A stretch of DNA of 64,000 nt, taken from contig JAEMBT020000003.1 of the NCBI GenBank assembly GCA_018873245.2, forward strand, positions 7,831,843 through 7,895,842. Reading direction: 5' to 3'. The stretch is from Archegozetes longisetosus (taxonomy: Eukaryota > Arthropoda > Arachnida > Sarcoptiformes > Trhypochthoniidae). Position numbers and translations under genes: made by a program. The number at the start of each line of letters is the position of its first letter. Position 1 is the first letter of the stretch. The notes under the pieces are model-generated. The model was not told where the DNA came from and did not search any database. It was given only the letters and a program-made list of their open reading frames with translations. Of this stretch, positions 62,216 through 64,000 are shown in pieces.

Positions 62216-64000
62216 TTAAGACTTATCTCTCGAAACCATCAAAGATATCGTATTTCCAGTAGACTGAAAAATATGGTTTGCCTTTTCTTTAGTCGCGTTT
62301 TGCAGATCAATGCCATCGATTTGAAGAATTTTATCGCCAACTTTTAAGGCAGTGCTTGCGGGCCCGTTCTCCACAACATTCGATACATATATGCCCTGAA
62401 ATTGATTTACATTCTAATGAATAAATACTTGAATGGTATAAAACAACTCTAACGTACGGATGCTTCGAATGACGAACCAGTGGAATTCTTAAATCCTTGA
62501 CCACATTCTATACTAAATCCTAAACCAGGATTCTTAACAATTATCACAGGAAACTAAAACAATTAAATAATCAAATGTTAGATCAGCAAAATTTCTACAA
62601 TATTAATGTTTCACTTACGACATGTGCATTACTGTTGGAACTTAACAATCGATTTGCTTGACTAAAGTGGTTAACGTTTAACAATGAATTGGACGAATTC
62701 GATGAAACGGACTCATTGGAATCGTCGATAAAGTTGATTCCATTGGCGTTCCATTTGGGTTGCATTTGCATTGATTCGTTATAAACCGCTGAATGAGGTG
62801 TCGAGTTCTGTCCAATTGATGGTAACTTTGATTGAGAGTATGAGTCGTGTGAAAATTTATGAATAATAAACTGTGACGGAGCCGTTTGAGGTCTTGAACG
62901 ATTGTTGGGAACAATTGGAGTCGGAATACCTGACTCTTGTGTCAGTGGAGAATAATTTAAGGGTTTTGGTGGAAGTGCTGGTGTCTGATTGTGTGCTTCT
63001 GTTAGTGAGATGTCATTTGGAGATATTGAAGAATGTTGACTAGTAGTAGTTGTAGAAGAATATGAAGATAGACGAGAAGATACTGGAGTCGGTCTATCAC
63101 TTCCACTCGAAGGGTATAGAGAACCGATTGAACAGTTTGTGTTCATTTCACTTGCATTTGTCACCAATGGTTGACCAGATATCAGATCTGGATTTGGCTT
63201 TTGCTTTTGAGGAGATTTCTTATCGTTACTTAAATTCGAGACCAACTGATTGCCAGCAGAAGACTGCGATTGCATAATAGAATCGCCAGCTTTTGAAGCA
63301 TTGCCATCAGTTTGAGTGTTAGAAACATTTTCTAACAATTTTTTCGATGAAACAGTTGGAGACGAAGCAGAATCTGACTCTTTATTCAGATTTGATTCAT
63401 AAGGCTTATGAACAAGAGTTGATTCTGAGTGACAATCTTTGGGTAAAACTTTGTTTGCGATATCTAAAGGTTTGGTTGCCTTCTTAGGAGAATCAGATTT
63501 TGAAGTTAATTCCCAATCACTCGAATACCCACCGATCCTATCATTCAAGGGTTTTTCATTTGAATAGAGCTCTAAATCACTTCTATATCCTCTCTCGTTA
63601 TCTTCTTTAGGAACCGCTACCTTCGATTTAATTTTTCTTTCGACAGGGCTTTTCATAAAACTTGAAGTGACTGCCACTTTGTAACTAGCTTTGCGCTCGT
63701 GAGAAGATCGTTCACTCGAATCAACATTCTTTTGATCTTCTTCAATCTTCAGGAGTTTTGATATTTTCGATGCAACTAATTCTATGTTATTAGGATCGAC
63801 TAAACCTGAAACCATCAAATCAATCAAATTAATAGGAAATAAAAAAATTTAGTCAAAAGTGTTACCCATTTCATGATTTGCTGAGCTCTCATTACTAACA
63901 GAACTGTTCACCGGTAAAGAAGTCGGACGTTTAGCCAATTCTGAATTCATAGAATGTCTCGCACTTGAAGGCGATTTGGGAGCAAAGACTTTTGCTTCTT
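62216..64000 (-). CDS. Ser-rich scaffold with C-terminal PDZ domain (partial)
   Basis: The 3' part of a gene running off the right edge. Exons: beyond 64000 to 63866, 63805-62619, 62553-62458, 62395-62216; about 531 residues visible, GT-AG introns of 60, 65 and 62 bp, phases closing. The visible part is a long Ser/Pro/Asn-rich, probably disordered region with two related motifs, GYRSDLELYS and GYSSDWELTS, then one PDZ domain at the extreme C terminus: FPVIIVKNPGLGFSIECGQG (carboxylate-binding loop GLGF), then GIYVSNVVENGPASTALKVG and DKILQIDGIDL. The protein ends SLMVSRDKS. PDZ domains bind C termini of membrane or junction proteins, so a cortical/junction scaffold is likely. The PDZ looks somewhat like those of Tax1BP3 or Erbin, but I do not recognise the gene. 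It is convergent with DEPDC1. Confidence 0.8.

Overview
This is AT-rich nuclear DNA of a bilaterian animal, most likely an arthropod. The genes have spliced exons with short introns (mostly 55-130 bp) and clear human/insect orthologs. An acarine (mite-like) host is possible from the compact AT-rich introns and the gene set, but the sequence alone does not settle it. No tRNA, rRNA, CRISPR or bacterial-type gene was seen.

Layout: 1-19 kb is a gene desert carrying several miniature inverted-repeat elements (MITEs). At 19.4 kb a single-exon secreted prohormone gene ends in a four-cysteine peptide. 20-27.5 kb is again non-coding, with a hAT transposase relic, a third copy of one MITE and a doubtful small membrane ORF. 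From 27.5 to 35 kb lie a C6orf89-like membrane protein (-), the SAGA deubiquitinase subunit ATXN7L3/Sgf11 (+; five exons, one of only 11 nt) and importin-13 (-). From 37.7 to 46.5 kb is an inhibitory Smad (Dad/SMAD6/7; +) with two large introns. Arf6 (-) lies at 50.1-51.2 kb. A dead F-box/LRR gene lies at 53.4-54.4 kb. The last 9 kb is dense: ORP9/OSBPL9 (-; ten exons), DEPDC1 (+; seven exons) and the C-terminal part of a Ser-rich PDZ protein (-) running off the right edge.

The genes do not form one pathway. Local arrangements are: a divergent C6orf89/ATXN7L3 pair, a divergent ORP9/DEPDC1 pair, and a convergent DEPDC1/PDZ pair whose 3' ends probably overlap. Two small-gene introns (Arf6 intron 3, DEPDC1 intron 4) are larger than usual because each holds a MITE.

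Main points for a second look: the 11-nt microexon in ATXN7L3; Smad-type composite sites inside the I-Smad introns, suggesting feedback; the four-cysteine prohormone; and at least five kinds of inverted-repeat element, one with three copies in the window. Exon joins were assembled by hand from splice sites, reading phase and recalled family alignments, not from transcripts.
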